A stretch of DNA of 64,000 nt from Chrysomallon squamiferum (GCA_012295275.1 CM022669.1:4504277-4568276); one strand, 5' to 3'; counted from the first letter of the stretch, positions 24,531 to 37,989 are shown. The notes: generated by a model from the sequence alone, not told the origin. Program-made: numbers and translations.

Positions 24531-25228
24531 ACAACACTTCACTTTAACCTTGAAAAATGTTACCAAACTCACCCCACAATCATCAAATCTTATTACACAC
24601 AGTTTTTATTTTATTGTCATTTTATATCATTAACTTTTTACTACTTTCAATTATATCAAAATACAAAACACACAAACTCAGAGGAGAATTTTATTCTTTT
24701 TTAAGCCAATTTCAAGATAGTATGTGTTAACATTATATTGATTTTTAAAATTGGATGGCAAAATAAAAACTTCAAAGATAAAAATGTATGCTGTGTTTTA
24801 TGAATGAACTTTCAGTATTGAAAAAAGTAATAATAATGTGTTTGAAGATAAAAGCTAGGTTTTATAATTACAGTAATAACAATAATAATATTCATAATAA
24901 CATCAATAATTTAAAAAAATAACAACAATAATAACAAATTAAATAAAATGAGAAATTACAGAAAATGATACGGTTCTTTAAGATGCTTCTAATGTAGTTT
25001 TTCATGCTTGATAATCATTGATGTAAGAGACTGAAAACTGCTCACATGATTTAATAACTTTGAAACTTGTTATTATTTTAATTCTATAGAGATGTGGTAA
25101 CTATGTGTTTCATGGGTATTTAACATTAAACTTATTATATCATAATTTTCTCATACTTATTAATATTAAACATTGTCCACTTGTGTAGCTGTTCTGTAAA
25201 ATTCTGCATAAATTAAAACATGTATATA

Positions 25229-25231
<3 letters not shown>

Positions 25232-25268
<37 letters not shown>

Positions 25269-25280
25269 TGTGTGTGTGAA
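25232..25280. repeat. (GT)n microsatellite
   Basis: About 20 GT units with one GA interruption. Confidence 0.94.
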
Positions 25281-25579
25281 AAAGTATATCTTCATTTTTT
25301 TTAATTCACTTGTTTATATAAAATGAAATTTGTTTCAGAAACATATGCCAACATCAAACTATTAGTTAAATTAAATTATAAAATAAATACAAAATAGACT
25401 TTTACTGTTATCTAAATTTACTAAAGATAATAATACCCAGTGTCAAGATGATGCTATCAGTTAAATATATGAAGGATATAAAATATTTTTATTCCTCTAG
25501 TTTTTATTGTTTTTTTATTTTAGTACATCATCATGAATATCTTTCTACTCAGATAGACCTCTTGGTAATTTACTTTACA

Positions 25580-25815
25580 AATAATAATAATCATATTAAT
25601 AATAATAATAATCATATTAATAATAATAATAATAATATTAATAATAATAATAAAAAAAATAATAATAAAAAAAATATTAATAATAATAATAATAAAAACA
25701 AATAATAATAATAAAAATAACAATAACAATATCAATAATAATAATAATATTAATAACAATAACAACAACAATAGTAACAATAAGAAGAAAAAAAAAAAAA
25801 TAAATAAATAAATAA
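25580..25815. repeat. (AAT)n extended degenerate microsatellite
   Basis: AAT units interrupted by CAT, AAAA and AAC over about 235 bp. Stop-free on the plus strand (poly-Asn) but non-coding. Confidence 0.94.
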
Positions 25816-26785
25816 AACAGTAATAAATAAAAAATTCCAGAATTCCAATTTACTTGATCATCTGAAATCAGTAAAATGTAATTCTCTAGTAAATAAAATG
25901 ATTAAAGAAGAGAGAGATGTTTTAATCATTTTTTCCTACAATAAAACTGAATGATAAAATAACAGAGTAGAAATTCTTCTAGCTTATTTTTAAATTCTTG
26001 ATTTCCTTTTAATTTTTATTCTTGTTATTTTTAATTGTTTTTTTGTTGTTGTTGTTCTAAATTTCTGTCTAATTAAAATAACACACAAATATATTTAAAT
26101 AACTTATTATTTGACTTTGTTTTGACACAGTAATTTTTAAAATAAATTGTTTGATGTTAAAATAATTATTAAAAAGCAAATCCCTTTGATCTCTTTTCAA
26201 ATGTTGTAAACAACAATTATTATTTTAATTTTTTTGTTTGATGAAAGTAACTTTTTTTCAAAAATGGTCGACATAATCATAAGGCTATAACTGTTTTAGC
26301 AAGAAACAATAATCAATTTATAATAATACTAAAGCTAGATAAATTTAACATTTTATAATGATTTAATAAAAAAAATAAGTAAAAATTAAACATGATAAAA
26401 TAAATAGATATAAATAAAATTAAATAGCAATAAAAAATAAATAATAAAGTAAAAATACTAATTAAAAATAAAGAAATGACAAAAGGAACCTAATAAAATA
26501 AACAAAAAAGGAAAAATGTAAAGAAAATTGTTAAATTAATAAGCAAAGAAAATCAAAGAAAATAAATGGTCAGAAAAATTGCAAAGCCCAAGATAACCAG
26601 GGTCTGTAATTTAATTGTTAATTTTGATGTAGTAAAATTCTGCCATGGATCAGTAGCAGAACTCAGTGAAGTGTAAAATAGTCACAAGTTCATTTAAGAG
26701 CAACGGAAAAATGGAGAATATGGCAATACATTGTTTTTAGTTATAAATAAAAATCAATAACTTGAGTGATAAAATAAGAAAAAAG

Positions 26786-26788
<3 letters not shown>

Positions 26789-26866
<78 letters not shown>
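26789..26866. repeat. (GA)n microsatellite
   Basis: About 39 uninterrupted GA units on plus, (CU)n in the transcript. Complementary in orientation to the (CT)n tracts at 1071, 19997 and 37990. Confidence 0.97.
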
Positions 26867-26868
<2 letters not shown>

Positions 26869-27094
26869 CATACTTACATTACACTAATGGCACAAATATA
26901 CACTCACACAGACACATAAGCAGAATCACAATATGTAAACATGAATAAACACACACACATACACATACAAAGCCACTCAGATTTTTAATAACTGTGATTA
27001 ATTGTGTTTTGCAAGTCTAATTTACTTAGATATTTTTTAGTTTTTTAAATTATAAATTAAACTGACTTTCCCTGGAAAGTTCTACCCAGGACAA

Positions 27095-27550
27095 TGATAT
27101 TGAAATACTAGAACTCCCCCTGATTCTCATTACTGGATATGATATATATTAAGTTGTGTATCAACTGGCATCAAGGGAGGAACTGTTTTATGGTGGTGAA
27201 TTCCCTGGGTATGAAATACTAGACCTGCTCCTGATACCTATTATTAGACATGATAGATGCAACTTGTGTTTCAACTAGTCACAAGGGAGGGACTGTTTCA
27301 CAATGGTGCAATCCTTTCTGCATGGAATAATGATAGATACAACTTGAGTATCTTCTGGTCACAAGGTATGGACTGTGTACAACCTCTGCATGGAATGATG
27401 GACTGTATTTTACAAGGTATGGACTGTTTTACAAATGTGCATCCCCTCTGCATGGAACAGCAGACCTGCCCCATAACTCGCTGTTATTAGACATGATGGA
27501 CACAAGTTGTGTAAGAAGTGGACACAAGGGAGTTAATGTTTTATAAAGAT
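27095..27550. repeat. Degenerate tandem array, unit about 70-125 bp
   Basis: About five decayed units share GAAATACTAGACCTGC, TTATTAGACATGATAGAT, CAACTTGTGTTTCAACTAG, CACAAGGGAGGGACTGTT and CTCTGCATGGAA. Two middle units are shortened to about 62-68 bp. A 77-codon ORF over it merely reads through the repeat. Confidence 0.85.
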
Positions 27551-27809
27551 CTGAAGAGAGTTTTCAATCACTGATATGGATAATTATTTTTAAAAAACTG
27601 TGCTGCTTGTACATAGTCCACTGAGAAATGAGAATGATGAGTGTAAGGAATGAAGTAAATACAGCTGTATTTTATCTGTTTTCTGAGAAACTGGACTATC
27701 TCACACTGAGCTTTCAACTTAATAGATTATTTTCATTCTTAATGGCTTTAACCAGTTTATTTGTCAAAAAGAAGTAAATTTTTAAAAGGATGTTTGATTT
27801 AAAATTTAA

Positions 27810-28020
27810 AACATAAAAAATAAAAATAAAAAAAAATAAAAAAATAAAAAAAAAAAAAAATAAAAAAAAAAAACAAATAAAAAAATTTAAAAACCAAGAA
27901 AATTTATTAATTTTATCAATGAACAGACATTGATTTTTTTCAAAGAAATAAAAAAATAATAATAAAAAAAAAATAATAAAATAAATAAATAAAGACAAAA
28001 AACATAATAATAAAAAAATA
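27810..28020. repeat. A-rich (AAAAT)n low-complexity region
   Basis: AAAAT and AAAT units with poly(A) stretches; U-rich in the transcript. Confidence 0.85.
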
Positions 28021-28440
28021 AACACTTAATTTTTCTATTATCTTCATGAATGAATGAACTTTGACTTTCAAAGAAAAATAATAATCCAAAAAAAAAAAAT
28101 ATATATATATATATATATAAATATTAATTTGTATCTTTAATGCAGCCAATTTTCTGTAAATCCCCACTAAATGTTTGTGATCTACTTGCACACAAACAAT
28201 TATTTGGTTAGCTTAGATCTGAAGTAATTGACTGCAACTCTTCAAATTGCTTCCCTCACCTGTGTGATCTCTTGACCAGCTCACAATACACAATATTGAT
28301 TCAGGTTACTCAGTCACTTATCTAACACCTAATGAGAGTCTAAAAAATAAAAATTTTACATTTCTGGAATAGCAAACTGTTAACCAATTGTTCAGAAAAA
28401 AATTATTTTTGTGAAAATATTTCTATTTTCTTCTCTTTAT

Positions 28441-28471
28441 GTTTTTTTTTTTTTTTTTTTTTTTTTTTTTC
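28441..28471. repeat. Poly(T) tract
   Basis: About 30 consecutive T. Confidence 0.9.
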
Positions 28472-29594
28472 ATTTTCTTTTTCTTTCTCAGTAACAATAA
28501 GAAAATAAAAAAAATAAAACAATTTATTTTTATCTTTCTTTTGTTGTTGGTTTTGAATTAATGTAACTAATTACTTTAAAAAAATTTTAAAAATTAAATA
28601 ACTTATATTTTAAAGAATAGCTAAATGTTAATTGAAAGAAAGAAAAATATTGTTTTACTGTAAAATTGTTTTTGTTTCACCATACCAGTGTGAATAAGGA
28701 AAGAAAATAAGAAAAAAAGTGAATTTTTAAATTAAATTTCTTGCACATCTATTTGATGAAAAGTGAAAACTATTAAAAATTAAAAAAAATGTCCTGTTAT
28801 ATTTAATTTTATTGCTCTCTTGTGAGTAAAATCTGAACCGGATCAGTGAATTATTTTTTTCACTACATCCTTAGAATCACTAATTACTGAAAAGGTTAAC
28901 AGGCTTATATCTTCATCTGGAATGAACAAATCAAGTTAAGTGGTTTAAAATCACGAAATTATAAAATTATTAAAAGATAAAAAAATTTTTTTTTGAAACT
29001 CTATTTATGTAATGTTCCATTGTGAGATGGCTTGAAGTAAACATTGTTGTTTTCAAATAAGTTATTTTTCATTATTTTTTTTTTCTTTTTTTTTTCATTT
29101 ATCTAAAAAAAAAAAAAAAAAAACAAACATTTTTAGAATGCAAATTCTTAAAATAGTGCTCAGAAGCAAATAATATTTTAATTAAAATGCACTGTTCTAC
29201 TCTAAAATTCCACCATAATTTGTTGTTTTTCTTAAATTCAAGAAAACCAGTGAATAGTATTAAAAAAAGAGTAAGAATTCTGAATGACAAATCTAGCTGT
29301 TCAAGGAAAAAAACATCATTTAAATGTAGTGGTTTTATTTTGAGCTCCACTGATTGTGTCTGCTGAAGAAAACCAGTCAACTATTGTAAAATAATTAATT
29401 AATTTAATTTAAAACAAAAAAAAATCTTTAGTATAATACATCTGTCTATAAGTTCATTTGGTGCTTTTGTATTAAAATAAAAATGCAGTTGTGTTTAAAT
29501 TGTCTTTTTTTTTTCTTTTGGATTTCTCAAAGATCATTAACCTATAGATGTACCATAAAAATAAATAAGAAGGCCAAAGTATGATAATAATAGT

Positions 29595-29710
29595 ATTAAT
29601 ACAGCAACAATAACAATAACAATAATAATAACAGCAATAATAATAATAATAATAACAATAACAATAGTAATAATAAAAATAATAATTAAGAAGAATGATA
29701 ATAATAAATA
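29595..29710. repeat. (AAT/AAC)n degenerate microsatellite
   Basis: AAC and AAT triplets over about 110 bp. Confidence 0.88.
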
Positions 29711-30064
29711 TATATTTTTTAAATATATCTAATTCCTGTTTTCAAAAAAATTTTTAATTCAAATTTTTGTACAATTTTCTTTTACAATGAAAACATAAAG
29801 CCTTACAAATGTGTCTGGATTTTTACAAAAGTTTTTGTCTTTGGGCAAAGCCAACATTCTGACTCTAAAATTAGTCAACATCTCAGACACTAAATGTTTG
29901 CCTTGGGTGTAATGAGTCAGTGGGTTCAATCCTCTTAAAAGGCTAAAAAGGTTATTTCCCAATCCAACCAGTAGATGTGAAGTAGGTACGAAAAGTTTTC
30001 TGATTTATATAAAAGAAAATGCATTCTGCAAAGTAGGTATGACTGTCCATTGTAATTAAATAAA

Positions 30065-30465
30065 AGTTAAATAAGTTATGGAATCTGATTAATTAAAGAT
30101 TATGGAATCTTATTAATGATTATGGAAAAATTATTGAAGAATAATTATAGATTTTACAGAATATGACTAAATAATGGTTATAGAAATCCCTTAAGGAATG
30201 ATTATAGAATTTTGTTTAATAATGATTAAAATCTGATTAGAGAATTATCACAGACAGTGAATAAGTAGGAATACCAAATCTGATTAATAAATATGTTTAT
30301 AGAATTTTGTTAAAGAATGATTATTAAATCTCATTACATTATTACAGAATCTCATTAATGATTACAAAATATTATAGAATTTTGTTCAAAGAATGATTAC
30401 AGAATTGTATTAAAAAATGATTACAGAATTTTATTAAATAATTATAACAGATTTTGATGAAAGAA
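30065..30465. repeat. Degenerate minisatellite, unit about 25-35 bp
   Basis: Variants of AATGATTATAGAATTTTGTT followed by AAAG occur about 13 times with insertions. Units become more regular toward 30370-30450. Confidence 0.8.
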
Positions 30466-30529
30466 TAACAAACATACATATACATATCTACATATATTAA
30501 TACATACACATGCAGTATATACTTACCTA

Positions 30530-30532
30530 CAC

Positions 30533-30563
<31 letters not shown>

Positions 30564-30576
30564 CATACATACACAC

Positions 30577-30607
<31 letters not shown>

Positions 30608-30632
30608 CATACATACATACATACATACACGT
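30530..30632. repeat. (CATA)n microsatellite
   Basis: About 23 CATA units with one ACACTTACATA interruption, giving Tyr-Ile-His-Thr ORFs in every frame. Non-coding. Confidence 0.96.
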
Positions 30633-30993
30633 ATGTACATATATGTTTATATATCTTTCCACAGCTGTAAAACACACACACACACATCACTGAAGAAGTG
30701 AACAATACTTATGAGTTGATATACTGTCTGATGTGAGACAATTAGACTTGGTTCTAGAATTCCCCTGTGAGTATCACCTCCCATTAACCCAGTAAACAGA
30801 TGAGATGGGCCTGTAACAATGACATGAGCTGTGAAAACTGGTTAAAAGTGATGTTCTATAGGAAAACACTTGGTGATTGTGTGAAAAAAAAAAAAGTCAA
30901 TGAAAGCTAGGAGAAAAAAACCTGGGACAAAGTATCTTGTTTATGTCATTGTGAATGAGTTCAGTGAAAAATAACAGAAAAACATGCATGTGC

Positions 30994-31001
30994 ACACACA
31001 C

Positions 31002-31036
<35 letters not shown>
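30994..31036. repeat. (CA)n microsatellite
   Basis: About 20 CA units with one CG interruption. Confidence 0.95.
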
Positions 31037-31037
<1 letters not shown>

Positions 31038-31619
31038 ATTCACATACATCCACTCTCTCACACACACAGATAAACACATACACCAGAATTTACAAATATA
31101 AAAGAAACACATTTGTAATGCAAACTACAAAATTAGGAATTTAAAACTATAATTGTTACTACTGTTCCATTACTACTACTGCTACTCCCTTACTACTACT
31201 ACTGTATTACTGTCATCACTCCTACAGCTTCTACTTAATAATAATAACAACAATAATAAAAAGAAGAAGAAGAAGAATAACATTAACGAAATCAAAAAAG
31301 AAAATTAATTATAGAAAATTAAATATCAAACTAGTTCATTTAAAAGTTCCAGTATATTGTGGATCGTAATATAGAAAATAGTATCAGAAACGTGATTGAC
31401 ACTTAATTTGACCAATTGGCAAGAAGTGTGAGATGAGAGGGAAGAAGCAGACAAAACAAAATGGCTATTGAGTGATGTGTTAGATGACATTAGAAAACCT
31501 GAAGAGACACACAATTCAATACACTTCTCATAAACAGAACTCTTCGATTATTTGAGAAAGAAAAAGTCTTTATTAATCAATATATTTATTTTATTAATAT
31601 TTTTTTAATCAAAATCAAA

Positions 31620-31990
31620 CTTAGAACCTTGTATTCAAACCTTCCATCAGTCATACTCAAATCCATTGTCAGCTCAAATCAGAGACAAACTCAAACGTGA
31701 GTGCCGTTCACTAAAATACACACACTGATAATTATTTTACACAATTAACAAAAACAACATTTTGTTCGAAAAGCTGTATTCAAATTGGCACATAAGCTTT
31801 GCTCAAATTTGAGCTCAAAATATACACAAACTCAAACTTTGCAGTAAACCCACACAGAAATCCATGTTAAGCCTAAGACAAGCACTGTCTCTCTTTTGAT
31901 GAAACGGTGCAGTAAAATCCACAAACTAATGATTATTTTACTTAACAAAGAAAACACAAGATATGAAAACTGAAGACTTTGAACTCGGAT
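31620..31990. repeat. Degenerate duplication, period about 200 bp
   Basis: The stretch near 31707 (CACTAAAATACACACACTGA, then TAATTATTTTACACAATTAACA) recurs near 31910 (CAGTAAAATCCACAAACTAA, then TGATTATTTTACTTAACAAAG). CAAACTCAAAC-type phrases are scattered between them. Confidence 0.65.
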
Positions 31991-32671
31991 CAAAGCAAAT
32001 CCTGAGATAAATTCTTGTAATAATATTTCTATCTTTCTAATGAGATATTTTTATTATTCATTCTTTCCATATTGGTTGCTTTTATGCATTTTTCACTACG
32101 AATCTCTTCCATCTGGGTTAACTCAACTAGCCAGTGGATTGGCAAACCTAAGATTTTTGTTATTTTCATTGTGTTTGATAAGCTACATTATAGTTTCATT
32201 ATTTCTGTGCCTTCATGTTACAGTAATATTACATCTCAAGCCATTTATATTATCAGTAAATCAGTCATTAACTCAATTTTTATTTACCTTGTTTCTGTTT
32301 AATTTTATATTTATTTGGATAATGATTCTCTGGCATTTTTAGCTAAATATTTATTAACAGACATATGTAAAATCTCATGAAAATAGTTATTGCTTTGTGG
32401 TGTTTTGGGGGGTTTGTTATACTTCTTTGTAAATGTAAGTCTGTCCCTGTGTTTGTGCATGTGCATGTTTGTGTGTGTATGCCTGTTTGTGTGTCTGTGT
32501 TTAAAACCAAAGGTTATTTTGTGTGCACAAGAAAGAACACACTGTTGACCTTCCTACACTAGACACAGCCTCAAATCTGAAACAGGAAGTAGCACAAGAT
32601 ATCCAGCATACAGAACTAAAGTCACACTCTACTCATAACTGCTTTATCACTAATGTCAAGACTGGTCTCAA

Positions 32672-32694
32672 GATGGGAGTGAGTGAGTGAGAGT

Positions 32695-32734
<40 letters not shown>

Positions 32735-32892
32735 TACACACAGACGGAGAGAAACAGACAGACGGAAGGAGAGAGAGAGAGAGATTTGAAATAATTAAAA
32801 TATAGTGTAACTGTTTATTGTAAAGTATACACTAGTATGTTAGAGAGAGAGAGAGAGAGAGAGAGAGAGTGTGTGTGTGTGTGAGTGTGTGT
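32672..32892. repeat. (GA)n tracts with GT extension
   Basis: Two GA runs (about 32692-32730 and 32843-32868) flank GACAGACA-type sequence; the second runs into (GT)n. The phrase ACTAATTAAAATATGATGTAA follows both tracts in similar form, which suggests a local duplication of about 130 bp. Confidence 0.85.
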
Positions 32893-33169
32893 GTCTTGTA
32901 CTAATTAAAATATGATGTAAGTGTGTTTATTATAAACCCAGCATTTGACAAAGATAGTACTTGACAATTTAGACAGCTGTGGAGTGGAAAAAGTTCTTGT
33001 TTATAACAAGAATGTTAATATCTGATGACCTTGAATCTGACCTTGACCATTTCAAAATTATTTGCCTACATTTTAAAGAGACAGGAAGTGACTCTTCCTG
33101 GTCATCCTGTAAGCAGGAAGTGATGCTCCTTTGCTTGACACCCCTTGGTTAATAAGCAAATATCAAAAT

Positions 33170-33690
33170 ATTTCTAGATCCTGAAGAGATGTTTAATAAT
33201 GACAGCTAGCAGAAGGTTTATAATTTATAATATTTTATTGGTGTAGAAAGGTGAATGCTATTTAACAAGAAGTCTTGTTATTTTTGATGAGAAGTGTAAA
33301 ATGGTGAATCTTGTTATTTTTCATGATAAAAGAAATTTAAATATTTCAAAATGTTCAGGTGGTATTTTGAAATCAGTAATTAGCAGAACAGTTGTTTTAA
33401 AAAATTGTGTCAGTGTGCAAGGGTAAAAACAACTTAGTAAGATGTCTTATTATTTTAACTGGCATTATTTTAGAGATGAACAGACTTTGAGTGGTGAAGA
33501 AACATTCTGAAACCAGGAAAAAATGGTTATTTAAAATTTGGTCAGTGTGAAATGGAAAATACTGCTTTATGTAAAATAGAAAGTGTTAAACCATTTCAAC
33601 AGACTGAAGTGACATTTTGAAATTTATAACAATTCTTACTTAAACTTGATCAGGATAAAATCATGAAAAATGTACTGTGTCCAAAGTGAT
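33170..33690. repeat. Degenerate tandem array, unit about 120-140 bp
   Basis: About four decayed units share a GACATTTTGAAAT phrase, then TTATAACAATTCTTACTTAAA or similar, then TCAGTGTGAAATGGAAAAT. Confidence 0.65.
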
Positions 33691-34050
33691 GATATAAATC
33701 AATGTATGCTGTGTTTTATGCACAGAAATGTTATTTCGAGTTGCAAATAAAAACAGTATGAAAAATTCTGATGGTCAAACCTTAGGAAAGCACACTTATA
33801 GTTAAAAAAGTTTATTAAGGTATTCCATTACAGAAGTATAATATGATAAACACAGCAGTCTCCATGCTTTGGTGAGAATTTCAAATTTATAACAAAACCA
33901 TACTTCAGTGGCAAAACAAATATTAAAATATATAAAAATAATGAAAAAGATACATTTTAAATTCTACTGTACAAATCCATTTTTTTTATTTTTTTTATTT
34001 TTTTATTTTTTTGATTTCAGAAGAATTCCATTTACCTTAAATATATATAA

Positions 34051-34054
<4 letters not shown>

Positions 34055-34081
<27 letters not shown>

Positions 34082-34085
34082 TAAA
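34055..34085. repeat. Poly(A)-(TA)n tract
   Basis: An A-run followed by about 12 TA units. Confidence 0.9.
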
Positions 34086-35329
34086 AATATAAAAAATAAA
34101 TAAATGTAATTTTCATTTGGTTTATTTCTTCATTTCTTTCTATCTAGAAATATAATCTAAATAAACAATATATTAAAAAAAAAAATAACCAAACCAAACA
34201 TTCACTGAATCTAACAGGAGACTCAATAGGAAAATGTCAGGAAAAAAAAAAAAAAAAAAAAAGAAAAAGAAAGAAAAAATCTGGATGAATCTGTCTTTAT
34301 CACTTTATGTTTAGAATCTCATTTCCGATGAAAAGACCCATGCATGTTATTGCTTATGATCATTTTGTCACTTGTTAACAAGCGTGCAAATATCAATGTA
34401 CTTTTCAACAATGGAGTCCGACAGTCGAACTGTCACAGGGGAAAATGGTGCATGTAAAGAAAAGAAAGTAATAATAGAAATAAAAATTTATAAAAAAATA
34501 AACTGGTTGTGCCTGAAGTAATAAATATATTTAAAATATAAAAAAAATGTTCTTGTCTTTAATGGCAGAAGTCAAACATTTTTGTTTTTTTCAAATTTGT
34601 ATTTTTTAATATTTTTAAAAAACAATTTTTTATTTATTTATTTATTTATTTTTTTTTTTTTGTAATGACCTCCTAAATGTGACCTATAAAAAGATTTGCA
34701 GGTCATAGTACTAGTTTTGTTTTTGATCAATCAAATCATGGAAAATTTTACAATCTTTTAACTTTAGTATTAAAATAAAACTCAATTTTTTATTTGTTTT
34801 GTTTCAAACAGATTTTCAATATAATTCTTATTCATGTGTACGTTAATTAAATAAACTAGCTTTGTGGATGGAATTATGAAACCTATTTTCATTAAATTAA
34901 ATTACAAAATATTTTATCAGCCTTCATTTGATATTCAAATCATCAGTTTTGTATAAAAACTTTTATTTGGTTTAGCAGTTGCAACTAATGGAAATTTATT
35001 TTGAAGGAAACACACACACTACATTTTTACAAATTGAATTTCAATGTAGAGTTGAAATTATCTTAAAATTAAATATCAGATTTTGTGCATACACAGTAAG
35101 AAATTTCAGTTTCACTTCTTATTTTTGTCAAAATTAATTCTGACAATATTAATCCATGTCACCTTTTAAAAGAAAAGAAAAAAATATATATATTATAAAA
35201 CAGTGATTCCTAAAAGTTATAAAAGCTTCAAAATTTCTCTGTATGAAAATTAATATTACAGTTTTCACTTAAACAGTGAAGTGTAATTATTCTTTATTTT
35301 TTCTGTCTTTTTTCTATCAGTCATTCCAC

Positions 35330-35690
35330 CCATCTGTTCATCCATCTTCAATCCATGAAAATATCATCCTTGTTAAAAATAAAAAATCCATTCTTTGATT
35401 CTCTATTCATATATCAGTTTATATCCATCCATCCATCCATCCATCCATCCATTCATCCATCCATCCATCATCCATCCATCCATCCATCCATCCATTGATC
35501 CATCCAAGTAATCAGCTGTCGACTCCTACTTAATATTAATCAACTGTCCATTCCATCTTCAAGTGTCTTCAATAAGAAATGAATTAAAAAAACATCCACC
35601 AACCGTACGTCAGTTTAAACACATCCATCCATTCATCTGTCCATCAAAGTAACTAACCATCCATCCCTACTTCATTACATTCAAGCAGAG
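35330..35690. repeat. (CATC)n microsatellite with decayed flanks
   Basis: Core of about 17 ATCC units at 35424-35493. The flanks are enriched in CCATCC and CCATTC, remnants of a longer array. Confidence 0.92.
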
Positions 35691-36299
35691 CTACATTTAA
35701 TGATGTGCCAATTCATCCATCTTTCCGTTTATTAATTTTGTTTTTATCACTTTTCAATCAGTAAAAAAAGCATTTAACCAGTTACTTTTATAAGCCCTTC
35801 ATTATTTTTATAACACATATATAAAATATACACGTTTGATGGTGCTGCCATTTTGACAGTAAATTATCAAACCTACGCACAATTTGATTTGACAGTTAAA
35901 ATTATTTGTCATTTCTTTACGATTCTGCACCAGCCTGTTACATAAAAGGCAAAAATCTTGTCACTTATGACTCTTATATAGCAACACAAACACTTGAAAT
36001 TTATGGTTGCACTGCACCAATTCACAGACCAGCAGGTCAAAGGTCAGAAGTATCATCACAAATTCTGCTGCTTCAGCTTTTGATGTTAACTGTTTGTGTG
36101 GACATATTTTTATTAGAATCATTCTGATGTCTGCAGTATTCAAACATATCAGCTGAGAAATAATAAACAGCTTATGAATGGTTTACCTTTTATGAGGGTT
36201 TTGAAGATTTGTTGGTGGTAGTTTGATGTGTGTAAAAGGAAGTGTGTACATGTATGTGTGTGAGTGTCCATGTGTGTGTGTGCACATATCTATATAATT

Positions 36300-36302
36300 A
36301 TA

Positions 36303-36333
<31 letters not shown>

Positions 36334-36405
36334 CATATATACATCTATCAGTCTATCTCTGTCTCTCATCCATCCATCCATCCATCCATCCATATATATA
36401 TATAT
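36300..36405. repeat. Compound (CT)-(AT)-(CATC)-(TA) microsatellite
   Basis: Short runs of four different repeat units in about 100 bp. Confidence 0.9.
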
Positions 36406-36669
36406 CTGAGTGTATTTGAGTCCTATCCATGTATTGTTTCTGTATATATGTAAGGTTTTCAATTTTTTTTCTTTCTTTCTTTGGTACTGGACAATAACTG
36501 ATTAACTATAACCCAACTGCAATTAAAGATCAGTTTTATTTTTAACTCTTCACTATTATTACTGTTATGAAGCTGCAAAGCAAGCTGTTACAACTGTGAT
36601 AGCTGTAAGGAGATTGCTGTACAGCAATAACTGTACTTCACAATAATCCTATTACATGTTATTTTGTAT

Positions 36670-36870
36670 CTCTAAAGTATTACTCTCTCTCTCTCTCTTG
36701 TTATACTCTCTTTTCTCTTTCTCTTTTGTTCTTATATTATCTTTCTTTGATTCTTTTGTTCTTTCTTTTACTGTCTTTCTCTCTGATTTTCTTTACTTTA
36801 TCTCTCTATCATTTTACTCTCTGCTTCTCTTTGTCTTTCTGCCTTTTTGTTGCTATTCTCTCTCATCTGT
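36670..36870. repeat. T/C-rich imperfect (CTTT/CT) region
   Basis: Pyrimidine-rich stretch with a Ser/Leu/Phe-rich ORF of 77 codons that is an artefact of composition. Confidence 0.75.
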
Positions 36871-37099
36871 CTGTCTGCAATTAAAGTAGTGATAGTTTTA
36901 GTTTTTGCAGTAACAGTAATAGCAGTAATATTAGTACTACTAGTAGTAGTTTTGTAGTAATAGTTGTAACAGCAGTATCTGTACTAGAGGGAGCATTTGT
37001 AGTAGTAGTTACAGTGTGATAACTTTGTGTTCGTGATTTAAACCAGAATCAATAAAATAATCACTATGTTTCCAGTACTCTTCATTCACAACTCATAAA

Positions 37100-37660
37100 A
37101 ATATTCCAGTCATAATTTTCCCCACTAATTTCTTCGTCATAATAATGAACAAAGTCAGAAACTTTAGCCAACAGAAGCAAGCTTCAGCATTTCTAGAACA
37201 AAAAAGCTTGCCACCAATAACCTTCAGTTCATTACATCAAATAATATTGCCTTTTTTTCCCTCTCCGTTTGATCGAAAATTTCAGCAAAGTCAAAGACTG
37301 TGTGCATGACAATCAGACTTTAATATTTTTTCAACACCAGCTTTTGTCAGATATTACCCACCCCCACAGTTCATTAGCGATGTAAATAGTCTGATGATAA
37401 ATATTTTTATTTTCCACTGACTCGAGTAGAAATCCTCGGCAGACAGACAAGTCATGTGCATGCTGAGATGCATCAATTGTATTACACAACTAATTAATGA
37501 TGCAGATATTTGAAAAACAGGTTTAATTGTTATTGGAAACTAAACAGTTCACAAATGTCTCTGTTGCTGTCTAAAACGTTAGAAGCCAATTATGAAATTA
37601 ATCAAGGTGATCTGAATTATTTCAAAATGTTTGCGTTATATAAGATTTCAAATCTATATA
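37100..37660. promoter_or_regulatory. High-complexity island, candidate regulatory sequence
   Basis: About 560 bp almost free of simple repeats in an otherwise repeat-laden intron. It contains homeodomain-type core sites (ACTAATTAATGA near 37490), TGTGCATGCTGAGATGCATC and several CpGs. No ORF or splice-bordered exon is apparent. This is only a candidate: absence of repeats and motif content suggest constraint but do not prove it. Confidence 0.3.
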
Positions 37661-37988
37661 GACACACATACATGCATATATAACTAACATTCACATATGT
37701 ACTTATATATACATACACAGAGACACAAGCACAGAAAAACACTGAGAAAAATACAAAACAGAGTCAGTCAGAAAAATAAAAGATGTTGTAAGTTAAGAAA
37801 TATATACAGACTGGCACACACACAAGCACACATATACATATACATATACACACACCTATGCACATGCATGCACATAAACACATACATATCTTCACACAGA
37901 AATATAAATATATAAACTTCCATCCATCCTCCCTCCCATATAATTATATTACACAATCTCTCTCTCCTACACTCTTTTTCACTCTCCT

Positions 37989-37989
<1 letters not shown>

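Noticed and set aside
29890-29970. tRNA-like GGTTCAATCC B box
   Set aside because: There is no matching cloverleaf or convincing A box at the right distance; at most a SINE fragment.
30530-30632. Regularly spaced short repeats resembling a CRISPR array
   Set aside because: It is a plain (CATA)n microsatellite in a eukaryotic intron, without distinct spacers.
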